From Calendula officinalis (Eukaryota > Streptophyta > Magnoliopsida > Asterales > Asteraceae), in contig OY970828.1 in the NCBI GenBank assembly GCA_963853835.1, forward strand, positions 1,319,501 through 1,383,500: a DNA stretch of 64,000 nucleotides, given 5' to 3'. The translations under genes and the position numbers were made by a program. This document shows, piece after piece, positions 36,238 to 47,554 of the stretch. Each line of letters begins with the position of its first letter. The stretch's first letter is position 1. The notes under the pieces were generated by a model. It saw only the letters and a list, made by a program, of their open reading frames with translations, was not told the DNA's origin and did no database searches.

Positions 36238-38389
36238 TTATGCAACTGGTGGATGAAGAATATGATCTTGTGAAGTATCGACGGCTGCAGGCGGCATAAA
36301 CTGCCACATGGCGGCCATTCCTGGGTAGCTGATGATGGGGACCAATTTATTGCCAACAGTTTGGGTATATGCAGTTGGAATTGCAGGTGGTGGGCCCATG
36401 AAAGCTGGTGGTGTGGTTAAAGAGTTTACTTGTTGCTCAAGTTTCTCTTTTTCTATTTTTAGCCTTTGTTTTTCGTCACGTAATTCGTTCTTTTCAGCCT
36501 ACATAAGTTAGATTAGCCAAAAAGGAAATGGACTTGAACATGAATCATTATATTCTAAAATAATAGAGTTTAATAATTAATGATCAAAATTAATAGTATG
36601 GAGGGGTATTATTGTCATTTGACACTCACATAAATAAAATTTTAATTTCTTTAATTGTTTTTTTGTCTACAAAAACAGCATGTGATTAGTGGTTGTATAC
36701 TTGTCACATGTGATTATACAAAAAACATCACATGTGATTATACAAAAAACATCACATGTGATTGTATACTTGATCATATGCGATTACACAAAAAAAACAT
36801 GACATGTGATCAAGTATACAATCACATGTGATTATACAAAAATATCACATGATATTAAGTATACAATCAGTCAATCACATGTGATTATCACATAATATTG
36901 TATTTTTAAAGAATAAATAAAAAATAATAATAATAATAAATAAAATAAAATAAAAACTGGACTAAAATTCTTGTGAGCGTCAAAGGACAAAAATAACATT
37001 CCATGTATAAATCATGTGATTAATCTTGACCATTAATTATTATTGATCAATAGCTGAGATTAGTCCTTAGGACTATAAAAAAAAGGACTAGCTTGAACAA
37101 ACCACTAAAATAACATTAGTTGTGGAATCATATTTGGGTATTTGACACGCTAATTGTTCATATAAGAAGTTGGACGCAAAATGTTCGACCCATATCAAAA
37201 CATGACCCGTTTTGACCCGTTACAAAACCCACCAAACCGACCCATTTTGCCACCTCAAAATAACAGAAAGAATTACCTTCAACTCCTTAATTTTCTCCTG
37301 AAGATCTGAACTAGAACCTTTCAACTTTTGGGCTTCTTTTCTTAATTGGGTCACCATACGAACAGCATCAACCAAAATAGCAGCCTTATCAATCTTAGGT
37401 GGCCTACCAGGCTCAAGAATTGAAGCCAATTCAATAAACCTAAAAAAGAGCCCATAATCTAAGTAACAATAGATATTAGATATAGATATAGATATAGATA
37501 CAGATATAGAATCAGAAAATAACATACTTGTCGTTTAGCTTATCCCTCCTCAATTTCTCTCTGCATGCTTTGCTACTTGTACCACTGCAAGATTCAGTCC
37601 TTCCACTGATGTAAAAAAGTCAAACAACAATGAAACAGTCAACATTTCACGACCATCTATTTAGAAACATATGCATACAAACTTAGAAGGAAGAAATAAT
37701 TACCGTTTTTTTGATCTGGAATCGTTATGACCATCTGAATCCACAATTGACCCATCAAATTCCGCACTGCAAGCAACATACAATTACAATTAACTGATAG
37801 ATTAATCCAGTTTAGCAATTTTACACCTAACTGATAATCGTTTACGATTCTGGTTTATAAAGTTTGAAACTTCATATGAAACTTTATATAAACAGTTAGC
37901 TGTGATTTAAATAAGCATGCTAAAAAACATCAAAATCTTTTTATAACTTGCATCTACCAACCAACAGAAGCCAGATAATTGAAAACAATGATACAGTTGC
38001 AGGGGAATATAAAATTAGTCAACGCCATTAAAGCTCTAAAAAGTGCAAAACAATCATCAAAAGTGTCCTCCACAACTCCAGCAATCTATAAAAAGCATCT
38101 ATTGAATAAAACTAGGGCAAATTTGGTAACCTGTTCTTCACTTTACAACAGTTTCGTAACATACATCGACGCATGAAAACCCTAATTTCAACCGCAATTA
38201 CAAAATTCCGAGCGAATTAGGTCAAAATTAGATATAAGAATACCTAGGGTTAGACGATGAACCATTGAAGGTGGCCTGAACCGGCCAACTGAATCCAGAA
38301 GCAGGAACGGCGAAATTGACATCGGGTACAGCAATATCTTCAATCAATCCGTACTCGTAGATCCAATTAGTGTTTTCCGGTGACACCAT
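36238..38389 (-). CDS. bHLH transcription factor, subgroup IVc (ILR3/bHLH104/bHLH115-like)
   Basis: Five exons (38389-38244, 37766-37704, 37605-37528, 37439-37277, 36498-36238) give 236 residues and TAA. The start MVSPENTNWIYEYG and an acidic, variable N-terminal part are typical of IVc. The basic region and helix 1 are spread over exons 3-4 (SKACREKLRRDKLNDKFIEL, in which the usual H-E-R basic contacts are replaced as in this subgroup). They are followed by LEPGRPPKIDKAAIL, the second helix and a leucine zipper (LKGSSSDLQEKIKELK and on). The tail ends in PPVA. In Arabidopsis these nuclear factors dimerise, activate the group Ib bHLHs and PYE in iron deficiency, and are degraded through BTS ligases. 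That function is inferred here. Intron 4 holds a dispersed repeat. All splice sites are GT-AG. Confidence 0.92.
36650..37110. repeat. Dispersed repeat with ACATGTGATTATAC motifs (copy 2)
   Basis: Lies in intron 4 of the bHLH gene. Six or more ATCACATGTGATTATAC-type words alternate in orientation and are followed by GACCATTAATTATTATTGAT. The right part has a small hairpin, AGTCC-TT-AGGACT-like, and ends near GGACTAG. That is reminiscent of a Helitron 3' end (hairpin then CTAG) but not conclusive. Related to 11040-11290. Confidence 0.6.
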
Positions 38390-38542
38390 AGCCGGAATCT
38401 AACCAATTGACGATTAACCGGTGGTGATTATATGGAGAAAATGAAGAAACACAAATGGATTTTAGCTTGTCTGCATGTTATTCTGTGAAGATGAGAGAGA
38501 AAATGAATTGGTTGAATGGTGTTTGTGTTCTTTAGATTTTTG

Positions 38543-38552
38543 TTTATATTAT
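38543..38552 (-). promoter_or_regulatory. Candidate TATA-like box of the bHLH gene
   Basis: On the minus strand the sequence reads AATATAAAC, about 155 bp upstream of the bHLH start codon. The match is weak and the spacing plausible. Confidence 0.3.
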
Positions 38553-38654
38553 TCGTCCACTATGGAGAGTGGCTCATCGTCATTCAGCATACGAACACGG
38601 TACCGTGTTTTTGGTTTTCCGGGTTAAACCCGCCCGATTAGGATAGCCTGTCGA

Positions 38655-38660
38655 CACGTG
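38655..38660. promoter_or_regulatory. G-box (CACGTG) upstream of the bHLH gene
   Basis: A perfect CACGTG within ACACGTGT, about 105 bp beyond the TATA-like box. bHLH and bZIP proteins bind this palindrome, so auto- or cross-regulation is possible. The match alone does not show use. Confidence 0.45.
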
Positions 38661-38724
38661 TATTAATATGATTGGAGCATGTAAATATTTTATTAGCTCT
38701 CGAAATAAATGGAAATAAATGAAT

Positions 38725-39458
38725 GAGTAAATTACACGGAAGGTCCCTATGGTTTGTCACTTATTACATACATGATCCCTGGTCTTCGTTTATTACATTG
38801 AAAGTCCATAATGTATTCAATTTGTTACACCTGACGTCCCTCTGTCAAAGGGACCTCTAAAAGATCTGTTAAGTGACTCATGTGCACCTTACATGATGGG
38901 AATAATGGTAATTCTCCTTCCCCCCTCAAACGTGTATTCCCCAATTTATACTAGTCGTCCCTTCACATTCCCTCTCATCTTTCCCTCTCTTCTCTCCACT
39001 CTATTTGTTCTTCGAAAAACCTTTCTTTTCCAACAATGGTGGGCCAATCAAGCAGTGAAAGAGGTACAAATGATAGAGAAAACGACTACAATAAACTGTA
39101 CGGTATGTGTTTTGTGTATTTGTGATTTTTTGAATTTTTTTTTCTTACCGAACTTCATGATCACTTATTTACAGAGCATTATTATTGTGTCCATCATGTG
39201 AGATGCACATGAGTCACTTAATAGATCTTTTAGACGTCCGTTTGACAGAGGAACGTCGGGTGTAACAAACTGAATACACCAAAAACTTCTATTGTGAGGT
39301 GCACATGGATCACTTAACGGAAGTTTTAAACGTTCGTTTGACACAGAGACGTCAGGTGTGACAATTGAATACACAGAGACTTCCAGTATAATAAATGAAG
39401 AGCAGAGACTGTAGCTTTAATAAGTGACAAACCACATGACCTTTCGTGTAATTTACTC
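38725..39458. mobile_element. Larger Mutator-like element (734 bp) with 8/9-bp TSD
   Basis: Ends GAGTAAATTACACGG and CGTGTAATTTACTC. Flanks TAAATGAAT (38716-38724) and TAAATAAAT (39459-39467). It belongs to the same terminal family as the smaller MITEs but is longer. Its middle has a leader-like pyrimidine stretch, then ATG at 39036 opening MVGQSSSERGTND. That frame reaches a splice-donor-like site near 39103 (GGTATGT), as if the first exon of an element gene remains. Confidence 0.72.
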
Positions 39459-39467
39459 TAAATAAAT

Positions 39468-41135
39468 CATTTGTTGTAGAGTTTGTTTATATGAATACAA
39501 ATCAATTAATTGTACATTATACCTCCTTGCAAGACGTTGTTACTAGAAGATTTTCTATACGTATTTGTCATTTAGTCAGCTTAATATTTGGAGATTAAAC
39601 TCAGTATTAAGGAAAATGACCAAAGTACCCTTACAACTTTAGCTTTTAGCAATTTTACTCGCATAATAAGTGTGGGGAAAATTGTCAAACTCCACTTATA
39701 TGTGGGAATTCAATATTGTTCATGTGTTATACAAGTACTAAAGTAGCTTTGTAACTTGATAGAGATATTTTGGTTAATTGAAACACATATTTAACCTTGA
39801 GTGACCAAACATGCACTACAATTTTCAAGGCTCTAAAAGCCTTGAAACGACGTAGCATAACTTTGCTTGCTGTCAATGGCATATTGGCGTTCATCTATAA
39901 AAATAAACAAAGTATTTGAATGACCATATAACCTTAAATAAAAAGTTACCACACATTTGTTAATGGGTTAATATATATAATAAAAAAGCAAAACAATGGA
40001 CACACCTTTTACACTCATATGATAATGATTAATTAACTCAATGAAAAAGATCTGTCTTCATATAAGCTTACAAATGAGAAAAAGTAGGTTAGTATGACTC
40101 CACTAATACAAAAATAAAAACAAAGTAATAAACACATGACTGAATAAATTCAAAATTAAGCTAACAACCAACCCCAATAACTTATCTTTTTTACTTTTAT
40201 TAAACTTTATTGTAGGCCAAAAGCGTCGATAATATATGCACAACACAATAACCGAACCGAACGTCTCATAATCGAATTGAGAACCTTGAAAATGATTTAA
40301 ACCGGATCAAAGACCGAACCAATGACGTCTTGGATCAGACCAAGAACCGTGGTTTTCATATTTTTCTAACTTTTATCAGTTTTATTTTATTTTGGTTCAA
40401 ACTGCATGAATATTAAATACGAAGACCAATTCTGAATGAAAATTAAAAGTTCATAATCAAAGGTATTGTACTTTCCAAAAAAAAAAAAACATTTGAATTA
40501 TCAATTCAAAAGAGAGTTAATTTTCATACCACAGTTATTGATGCCTATACCACACTGTACAACTATTTCTACAGACTGTACAACTACATAAAACATTTGT
40601 TGTGGTACATAAGTTAAAACATATGGTACAAAAATCACTACCTAATTCAAAAGAGAATTGATATTGCTACCATAACTTTTAATGGTCATACCACACAGTT
40701 TTATAGCTAACTGTACAAGTATATTAAACATGATATGTACATACTTTAAAAGTTGTGTTACAAAAATCATCCCTAATTCAAAAATAAAAATGTGAGACTT
40801 AACAATCATCCTTCCAATGCATTGCCACGTGTCTTGATGACGTGTCACCTCAAAAATCAAAACATAAAACTTAAAAACTAATCCTCCAAAAAGTAACAAC
40901 ACAAGTATCTAAATTACTACCATCAAAAGTCTCATAACATCAACAAGTAGAAATCTATGATTCTTAATCACTATTACAATCCTTAATCATCCTTTTAACT
41001 ATATACATTACATCCAAACTAACCAACACCGTTAGAACAACAACTTACAACATGCTTTTTCGGAAATATTCTACGTTAAATAATTACGAAATCATGTGTT
41101 AAAATCCAAATTAATTCCTTCTTTTTTCTACTTTT
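39468..41135. other. Intergenic and 3' flank of the KIN-14 gene; partly duplicated elsewhere
   Basis: No gene is seen. The segment 40349-40895 (AAGAACCGTGG to CTCCAAAAAGTAAC) is related to both arms of the palindrome at 55971-56690. The last part next to 41136 is probably 3'UTR of the kinesin gene. Confidence 0.55.
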
Positions 41136-42986
41136 TTAACCGTAACTCAACAGTGGTTCCAAATATCTCATTGAAGTTTGTCGTCTAGGAATGCTGATTT
41201 CACACGCATTCACTCTTGCAGCAAACCGAAGTGAACAAAGTGATTCTTTAACCGATGTTGGTGCAGGTGACACGTTTACAACCATTAATGTCTTTGAATC
41301 GCCACCTAAGCAAGGCTGCGCGTTTGACCATGGAAAATGGTCAACACAAGTTTATTTTTGGAAATATAAAAGTTGACTAAATATTAATTGCTTTTGTATA
41401 TACGTATTAGACTAGACTATAACAATTATATTTTGATATAAAAATTTTCAAATGGTAAAATATAATGTGAGTTTTGAAAGTTTTGTTACATAAAAAAGCT
41501 AATTATTTATACTCCAATATATATTTCCATATAGTTTGACATGTAGAGTAAATTACAAAAATGGTCCTTCAAAGTCTAGTCTAAATTTCGCAAATGGTCC
41601 TTTATTTAAAAAAAATTACATTGGTAGTCTTTTTATGGAAACATTTTGTGTCTATAGTCCTTTAATCTAACGTTATGAAAAAGGCTATCGGTGCAATTCT
41701 AAAGGACTAATGGTCTAATGGTGTAATTTTAAAGGATTACTAGTGTAATTTTTAATTAGAAAATATTTAACGAACGTTAGGCTAAGGGACTAATGTTATG
41801 AAAAAAGGCTATCGGTGCAATTCTAAAGGACTAATGGTCTAATGGTGTAATTTTAAAGGATTACTAGTGTAATTTTTAACTAGAAAATATTTAACGAACG
41901 TTAGGCTAAAGGACTAATGTTATGAAAAAGGCTATCGGTGCAATTCTAAAGGACTAATGTTCTAATGGTGTAATTTTAAAGGATTACTAGTGTAATTTTT
42001 AACTAGAAAATATTTACCGAAGGTTAGGCTAAAGGACTGTATGCGCAAAAGTATCGAAAAAAGGATTACCAGCGTAATTTTATAAATTAAAGGACCATCT
42101 TTATAATTTACTCTATAAAATATTCATGGTTTTATATCTAAATTGTATACTTAATATGTATACCTGAAGAAGATATGTGAGCTTTGAGTTCCTAAAAGGC
42201 ACATGCTCTTCCTTCTTTGCTAGAGCAAATATAACATCACTTAATGATGATAAACTCCTGTTAATCGCCTGATTTTAAACATATTAATTAAGAGTTAGTA
42301 AAATTTAATTAAATCTTTTTGAAACACCAATTATCAGGGATTTGTTTATAAATAATTAGAATAAATATATATAAATAAAAATATTTCCTCATAAACATGG
42401 TATTTTAGGTCAATTTACTTATTATTAATTTCTTATATAATTAAAGTTTGCCAAAACATCTGATTATATGTTTAATACCCAAAGTATTCAACTTTTTTCA
42501 TTAAGACCCCCCGAAGTATGCATCTTGTTTCGTTTTACATCATGATCGACCAAAAATGTGCCAAATGACGAAAATACCCCTACAATATATACCTGAGTTT
42601 CTTTTAGGCGATCACCAGAAGACCCACTCTTGGAAAGACGTTCACTACCCGCAAGATCAATAAGGTTCAAAACCCCTTGCACTTGTTGCTCCATTGCCTA
42701 AAAAAAATAAACAATAAATTATATTAATATTAATATTATTATCAATAAATAAGGAAATTTTGACCCGTTTATTTATAAACGGGCCAATCAGGTAAATTTT
42801 AAAAATAAAAAGTTAAAGAAGGTCCCAAAGTGTATTTTACTATTTTTAATGAATAAAACCAACTATAATTGTTTCTAAAAAAATAAACTATACTTACCTC
42901 ATTAACACCTGATATCCTTAAAGTGAAGACAAAGTGACTTCTTGATGATTGCTCATTCATTTGAGTCTTACCCACATACCTAAATT

Positions 42987-43022
<36 letters not shown>

Positions 43023-46000
43023 ATTTTAACATCTATTTTTTTTATAAATTTTTAATGCTATTTATTTTTTTCTCCTAATACTATATAACATACAAAAAAA
43101 AAAATCTAACCATTTGGGTCATTAAGAGATGATTTCTGTTTATGTCATCCTGCAACCTGATGACCTAATAAAGCGATGACGTGGCAGTAACCAAATGACA
43201 TGTCAGCAAGTTACGCCACGTCATCACTTTATCAGATCAAGTTGCATGACCCAAAACCATCTTTTATTGACTTTTAACAAGGACAAATGTAAAAAATACG
43301 TTATTATATTAAAAAAATAAATAATTTTTTTTTAACATTTTAAGTACCTGCTTTGTGCAGCACGGTTTAACAAAAATGCAACTTCTTTACTGCTACGAAC
43401 ATCCATAATAGTTAAATCTGAAACATGTGTGTTTCCATTTGCATCATGTTTGATTGCATATTGTTGTTTGTTTCCACTACTTTCTGTTGAACAAGATTTG
43501 TTTGTTGTTAACAAATCGCCTATTGTCTCGTTATATATTTCCAACATTGAAACCTACAAAAAGAAAATTATTAAAAGAAAAAAGAAAAAAAATGTCATGA
43601 ACTGAAATAATAACATACTTTTACATGTGTAAATTAAAGAGATCATTAGAAGCTTTTTGAATCAATTAACTTTATATAACATTTATCGTCATATATAAAT
43701 CTAACATTTTTTTAATAAAAATCAACAGTTTGATACAATATTTTTTATTAAGAATAAATAAATAAAAATCTTTCAATACTCCAATTGGGACACAAGACCA
43801 GCTTTTAACGACCCAATTGGGAAAAAAATTAACATTTTTTAATGGTACAATTTCACATGAAACATCTTCTAGTGGTCCAATTGAACAATTTTAAAGAAAA
43901 TAACAATATATTCATTAAAATATAAAATAAAAAACATTTTATTGGTCCAATTGGGACACAAAACCATCTTTTAATGAACTAAAATTTGTACAATGACCAA
44001 ATGTAAAAGTACGTTGTTATTTCAAATAAAACAAAAAAATTCCATAAAATAATATATGATTAAATACGAGATTAAAATTTTACAAACCTGCATTTCATAT
44101 TTCCATCCTTGTTCTTTAAGTTTTTCTCTTGCCTCAAATATTTGTTCTAAAGAACGAGGTATTAATCCTTTATCATCATAGCTTCCAGGTGTACCCATCA
44201 TTGTATGTGTTTTTCCCGAGCCCGTTTGACCATAAGCAAATATGCAAACCTAAATCAAAAGTAAACGGGTCAAATGGGTCAAACGGGTCGCAATTTGCCA
44301 TAAAATGTATTTATAATGCAAATAAAACTTGTATCAACCCGTACAAAAAAATTGGCAGGTTAATTTGCCAACTATATTAAGTTATAAAGTTAGTGACTTT
44401 TCACATGTCTTGCAAACTAACCTTAGTTTTCGCAAAAATACAAAAAAAAAATGTTTTAAATAAAGAAAGTGTATTAACTAAAAAATAAGGTATAAAAATT
44501 ACCTTATAACCATCGAGTGCACTTTGTATAAGTTGTGATATCTCTACAAACACTTCTTCTTGAGATGTTTGAGGTGTAAACACCTTGTCAAACATGAAAG
44601 GATAATTTTGCCCTTTTTCAACAAATAAAAACATATTAATAATATATAAAAGGCAAAAAAAGTAAAAATATTAAAACAAATAAATAAATTACCCAAAAAA
44701 AAAAAAATTGGTTAAAATATATACCATGTTGTATCACTTCAATGCCTCGTCCAAGAGCTTCAGTAGTTGTAGGAAAAACAACTGTTTTTATTTCTTTTTC
44801 AACACCTTCATCAAATAAAAGTGGTCGAACTCTACAAAATACTCGAATATTTCCTTTTAGTTCCTGAAAATTCAAATAATAAATTTTGTATGGTAATCAA
44901 ATGTTAATTAATCAAAATACTAAAGGTGGCAATTTCGACCCGTTTGTTTATGAAACGGGTCAAAAATCAAAATATTATTGTAATAATACATGTTTTGTGA
45001 TCGCATTTAACGCACAATTTAATTCAAAAAATATTCTAAAAATTGGAAAAAATGTGATTTGGGTCGACCCGACCCGATTTGAGCTCAAACCCGACCCGAC
45101 CCGCCCATCTTACCAATATTGTATTATGCAGCTTTTTCCTTAAGGCTTCTCCTTCAATAACTTTGGCTTCTGCTTCTGCTAAACGAATTTGTAAATCAGC
45201 ATTAAGTTTTTTCTGTTCTGCATATCCTGTTCTTGTCTCAATTGATGATAAATCACTTTCCTAATTATTAAAAATAAAATTAATACAAATAAATAAGTTG
45301 ATAATATAATAATATAAGTCTAAAATCAGACCGATAAATCTTAAAAAAAAATTAACGATACCTCTAGTTTTTTCTCAGTAGTAGTAAGTTGATCTTGCAG
45401 TCTTTTTATTGTGTCGGTTTGTAAAGCACACGTTGCCTGAGAAAAACAAACAATAATTAATAAAATAAATTATTAAATATATATAGTATATATAAAGGTG
45501 GCAACTTTGATCTGTTTACTTATGAATGGGTTGATTCGGGTTATAGTTTATTAATGACGGATAAAATGGGTAAAAAAATTAAATATTTAGAAAAGGAAAC
45601 AAATTTACCCATTTTGACCCGAACCCATTTTGCCACCTATACATACGTAAAAAAAAATATAAAAAAATGTATGTAGATCTTGAAGTCAGATTACTCAATT
45701 CAAAAGCCGATTTTCCAGTACATTCTTTATATTGAGCAACTTCAGAAGTTAAATTTTGAACTAATAATAACTGTCGATCACGATCTTCTCTAACTAAATG
45801 TAAATCTCCTCTTAAGCATCCAACTTCATTAGTTAAAGCATCTTTTAGCTTCATTGATTCTTCTAAACTCGCCTAAAAAAGAATTATTCAAAATTTAGTA
45901 AATATAATCCGTACATAATGATTTAAAAATATGTTATTTTTCCTGAATTACTAAAATTAATTGTACTTTTTTTTAAATTTGAGCAGGTAAAAAAAGGCTT

Positions 46001-47554
46001 TGTGAGTCGTTTGGGTTATTTGGTAACTAAGAAGACGGTTTTCAAAAATCGTAAGTTTTATATAAAAATTTTAGATTTATAAGATGGTTTTAATAAATAA
46101 AAAATGTTAATATTACACTTAACCATCTTCAAATGACTCAATTTTACAAAAGCAAGTACATAATATTAACTAAATTAGTAAAATTAAAACAGCAAGGGTA
46201 TAGAAAAACCGAATTTTGTATAAAAATGTTAGATTTATAAGGAGTGTTAAGTACAATATAAAAATGTTAATTTGTGTGAATAAAAATGTCAGATTTATAT
46301 GTTTACAGGTTACAAAATGACTCAAAGGGTCACAAAATCATCTTTTAATGACTTAAATTCACAAAAAAAAAAACAAGTAAACAATGACTAAATTGGGAGA
46401 AAAATAAAACTAAATAATACATTAACCGTTAAAAACTTACTTTTGTAGAAGTTAATTGATCCTGTTGTGAATCATGATATCCTCTTAAATTGCTTAAATT
46501 CTCCATTAAAGCAGCTTTTTCTCGTTCGACTTTATTTAGGGTTTCACTCGTTTGATTAAGCTCAGATTGTAGCTTACTATTATACTGTTGTAAGCTTGTG
46601 TTGTATTCTTGCAACCTTTTGTACATATCATTCAGTGATATTATCTGAAAATTTAATATATTTATTAATTACAAGTTAAAGATTAAAGATTTTGGTCCAA
46701 TTTTAAAAAAATATAAAATTTTAACCTTTTGATTTGCACTTTCACTCTCTCTAAGAGCTTTTTCAAGATCTTCTGTGAGGGAAGCTTGTGACCGTTCGGC
46801 TGTCATTCTAGCATCTTTTTCGGTCATCAATGTTTGAATTGCAGCCTGAAATCATGATAAAAAAATTAAATTATTTAATTTAATTTAATTGATTAATAAG
46901 TGAAATGATTTGAATCGTACCAATTTTTCGGTTTCTTCTTTTGTGAATTTCTCTTGTAAAATCGAGTAATTTGTTTGTAATTCATCGATTATTGAGTTCA
47001 GTTCTTCTTCCTTTGCATTCATTAGCATTTCTAAAAATAAATTAAATTAAATAACACATGAAATTCAAATTAGGGGAAATTAAATATAAAAAACGGTACG
47101 ATGAAAATTTAAATTAAATTAAATTAAATTAAATTATACCCATTTCATTTGATCTTTTTTCTGCTGATTCAAACAATTTTTTAAGCTTCTCATGCTCTAC
47201 AGAAAGATCTCCTTCAAATTCCTGAAACCATCTTACACACATCCTAAGTTTTTTAATATATTCCATCATTATTTCACATTTTTCCTGAAAATAATCAACA
47301 AAAAATAATTAATTTATATATTAATCCCATTACTAAAAAATAAAAAAAACCTTGAGATTGAATTTATCTTTAGTTCTGATCTTCATATTCAACAATGCTT
47401 CAACTTCTTCTCTAGTAAACTCAATCCCACCACAATCCGACCCGATAATGCTACCGGGTCCGGACCGGAGACCCGGATCTTGACCGCCATTAACAACCGA
47501 AAAAGCTTGCCGTGGTGTAACTGGTGTTCTGCTACCATTAGCTGTACCCACCAT
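41136..47554 (-). CDS. KIN-14 minus-end-directed kinesin (KATB/KATC type)
   Basis: Sixteen exons: 47554-47351, 47284-47140, 47030-46921, 46845-46726, 46644-46441, 45872-45609, 45436-45362, 45260-45114, 44863-44725, 44612-44503, 44249-44088, 43553-43348, 42979-42898, 42697-42593, 42268-42164, 41315-41136. They join to 786 codons (785 residues), against about 745-755 for relatives. An N-terminal tail is followed by a long coiled coil and the KIN-14 neck and motor entry (KKLHNTIL, ELKGNIRVFCRVRP, ~residue 415). Then come the P-loop GQTGSGKT (~513), switch I NEQSSRSH, switch II LIDLAGSE, and the tail IPRRQTS. C-terminal motors of this class walk to microtubule minus ends. Oddities: exon 6 lacks a normal donor, and the one used here (phase 0, at 45608) lies inside a MITE and adds ~30 unusual residues. 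Just before the VGKT of the switch I exon the residue is Tyr, where the duplicate at 57855 has the family Ser. Confidence 0.88.
41546..42113. mobile_element. GAGTAAATTAC-family element with internal tandem repeat
   Basis: 568 bp in intron 15 of the KIN-14 gene. Ends GAGTAAATTACAA and ATAATTTACTC. It is expanded by about three tandem units of ~122 bp (41660-42045), each with GGCTATCGGTGCAATTC and GAACGTTAGGCTAA. No 9-bp duplication is recognisable. The same element is inside the duplicate at 58204-58771. Confidence 0.7.
42988..43020. repeat. Poly(A) run
   Basis: About 33 consecutive A in intron 12 of KIN-14; a similar run is in the duplicate near 59646-59679. Confidence 0.9.
45496..45638. mobile_element. 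Small hAT-like MITE (AGGTGGCAA termini)
   Basis: 143 bp, starts AGGTGGCAACTTTGATC and ends CATTTTGCCACCT, with GACCCG/CGGGTT words inside. It lies in what should be intron 6 of KIN-14 and supplies the only frame-keeping donor (TGG/GTAAAT at 45608) for exon 6. A related, more decayed sequence (AAAGGTGGCAATTTCGACCCG) is at about 44923. Confidence 0.6.

Noticed and set aside
45487..45646. 8-bp hAT target duplication around the AGGTGGC MITE
   Set aside because: TATATATA and TATACATA look alike, but with the ends set at the TIRs the flanks mismatch at two or three positions; not counted as evidence.
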